Source: Gammaproteobacteria bacterium (lineage in GTDB: Bacteria; Pseudomonadota; Gammaproteobacteria; UBA1113). Taken from it: a stretch of DNA of 6,862 bases. The notes under the pieces are model-generated. The model had not been told where the DNA came from and searched no databases. It saw nothing but the letters and a program-made list of their open reading frames with translations. Position numbers and translations under genes: made by a program. The DNA is taken from positions 1 through 6,862 of the forward strand of contig JAIELR010000118.1 of assembly GCA_019752835.1 (NCBI GenBank). The letters run 5' to 3'. The stretch's first letter is position 1; every line of letters begins with the position of its first letter. Of this stretch, positions 6,360 through 6,862 are shown piece by piece.

Positions 6360-6862
6360 ATGCCAGAAAAAATTGAATTGGTTAGCTTTGATAATGTAGA
6401 CAAAAGCGTCCCTATTGCGCTTTATTTCACCGGTTCCTTTAATCCTCCGACCACAGGCCATTTAATGGCGCTCATCGAAGCAGCTAGCGAATTAGAGGCA
6501 AAGGGCTATACAGTTGACCGATTATACATTTCGCCGTCTCATGATGATTATATTAACAAGTATAAAAAATATGATCCTCTTTCGAACAAACAACCCCGCC
6601 CTATCATCAATGCCGATCTTCGTCTTGAGATGTTTAATGCGCTACTAAGCCAGATGAAAGAGCATTATCAAGCTAATTCAGCAATCCTGGTCCAACTCAA
6701 CAAACTGAAAGTGAGCAGCTATGAATCTGATTTAGATAGATTTGTCGACCACCATCTCTTGGTGAAAAATTTTAGCACTGAAAAAGACAAAAGCCGCGAA
6801 AGCAAAAAAAAAGAAAATCGTCAAATTGTTTATTTAGCCGGTGCCGATCTACCTTGCTGTAA
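6360..6862 (+). CDS. NMNAT/NadD-like nucleotidyltransferase, 3' end beyond window
   Basis: The first 167 residues of a plus-strand gene that is open to the window edge. TGSFNPPTTGHLMAL (24-38) is the adenylyltransferase signature G(S/T)FxPxxxGH, whose Gly and H34 bind ATP phosphates in nicotinamide or nicotinate mononucleotide adenylyltransferases. LYISPSHDDYINKYKKY (55-71) resembles the ISPxxDxYxKK segment of eukaryotic NMNATs more than bacterial NadD. LAGADL (159-164) matches the family's GAD motif that precedes the NMN-binding part. These enzymes join ATP with NMN or NaMN to make NAD or its deamido form. The segment between about 80 and 157 is longer than in typical NadD and has a Lys/Glu/Ser-rich stretch (about 138-153), suggesting an insertion. 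The final RTSRF-like ATP motif would lie outside the window, so substrate choice cannot be judged. It is divergent from bamA, with 167 bp between the two starts. Transfer from, or shared ancestry with, the eukaryotic type is inference. Confidence 0.75.
   Translation, partial: MPEKIELVSFDNVDKSVPIALYFTGSFNPPTTGHLMALIEAASELEAKGYTVDRLYISPSHDDYINKYKKYDPLSNKQPRPIINADLRLEMFNALLSQMKEHYQANSAILVQLNKLKVSSYESDLDRFVDHHLLVKNFSTEKDKSRESKKKENRQIVYLAGADLPCC

Noticed and set aside
1..6862. CRISPR array, tRNA or rRNA gene, complete insertion sequence
   Set aside because: No regularly spaced direct repeats, no cloverleaf-like tRNA stretch, and no transposase frame were seen on either strand.

Overview
The window looks like a piece of a gammaproteobacterial chromosome of moderate-to-low GC. 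The anchor is the outer-membrane biogenesis pair bamA-skp, both on the minus strand. Around it sit genes of a kind often seen in intracellular Legionellales-type bacteria: a helical protein ending in a nucleotidyltransferase motif, a Ser/Lys-rich protein with one hydrophobic segment, and an NMNAT-like adenylyltransferase with partly eukaryote-like motifs. The lineage is an inference from this gene mix, not proven by the sequence.

Layout from left to right. Positions 1-51 hold a terminator-like inverted repeat with a T-run. Positions 58-1533 (minus) encode a roughly 491-residue protein whose last 75 residues hold a polymerase-beta-type nucleotidyltransferase signature; the domain appears cut short by the stop codon. 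An AT-rich leader with a good sigma70-like promoter lies upstream. Positions 1773-2828 (minus) encode a 351-residue protein of unknown function with one probable membrane segment and its own perfect TATAAT box. Positions 2829-3086 form a gene-free spacer dominated by nested inverted repeats. Positions 3087-3638 (minus) are skp. Positions 3639-3840 form a second repeat-rich spacer: a 13-bp tandem duplication, three hairpins, and a 37-bp palindrome with GTAG heads typical of REP elements. Positions 3841-6192 (minus) are bamA. Positions 6205-6359 are a divergent promoter region, and from 6360 an NMNAT-like gene runs off the right edge on the plus strand.

BamA is the catalytic beta-barrel of the outer-membrane protein assembly machine, and Skp is the periplasmic chaperone that carries unfolded porins to it, so these two work together. 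In most gammaproteobacteria skp is followed closely by lpxD, fabZ and lpxA. Here that lipid A block is absent after skp and is replaced by repeats and two accessory genes, so the conserved cluster has been broken or never extended here. The two leftmost genes and the NMNAT-like gene have no visible functional link to BamA/Skp. No complete new system can be demonstrated from this window; the strongest leads are the nested palindromic spacer, the apparently truncated nucleotidyltransferase protein and the unusual adenylyltransferase.
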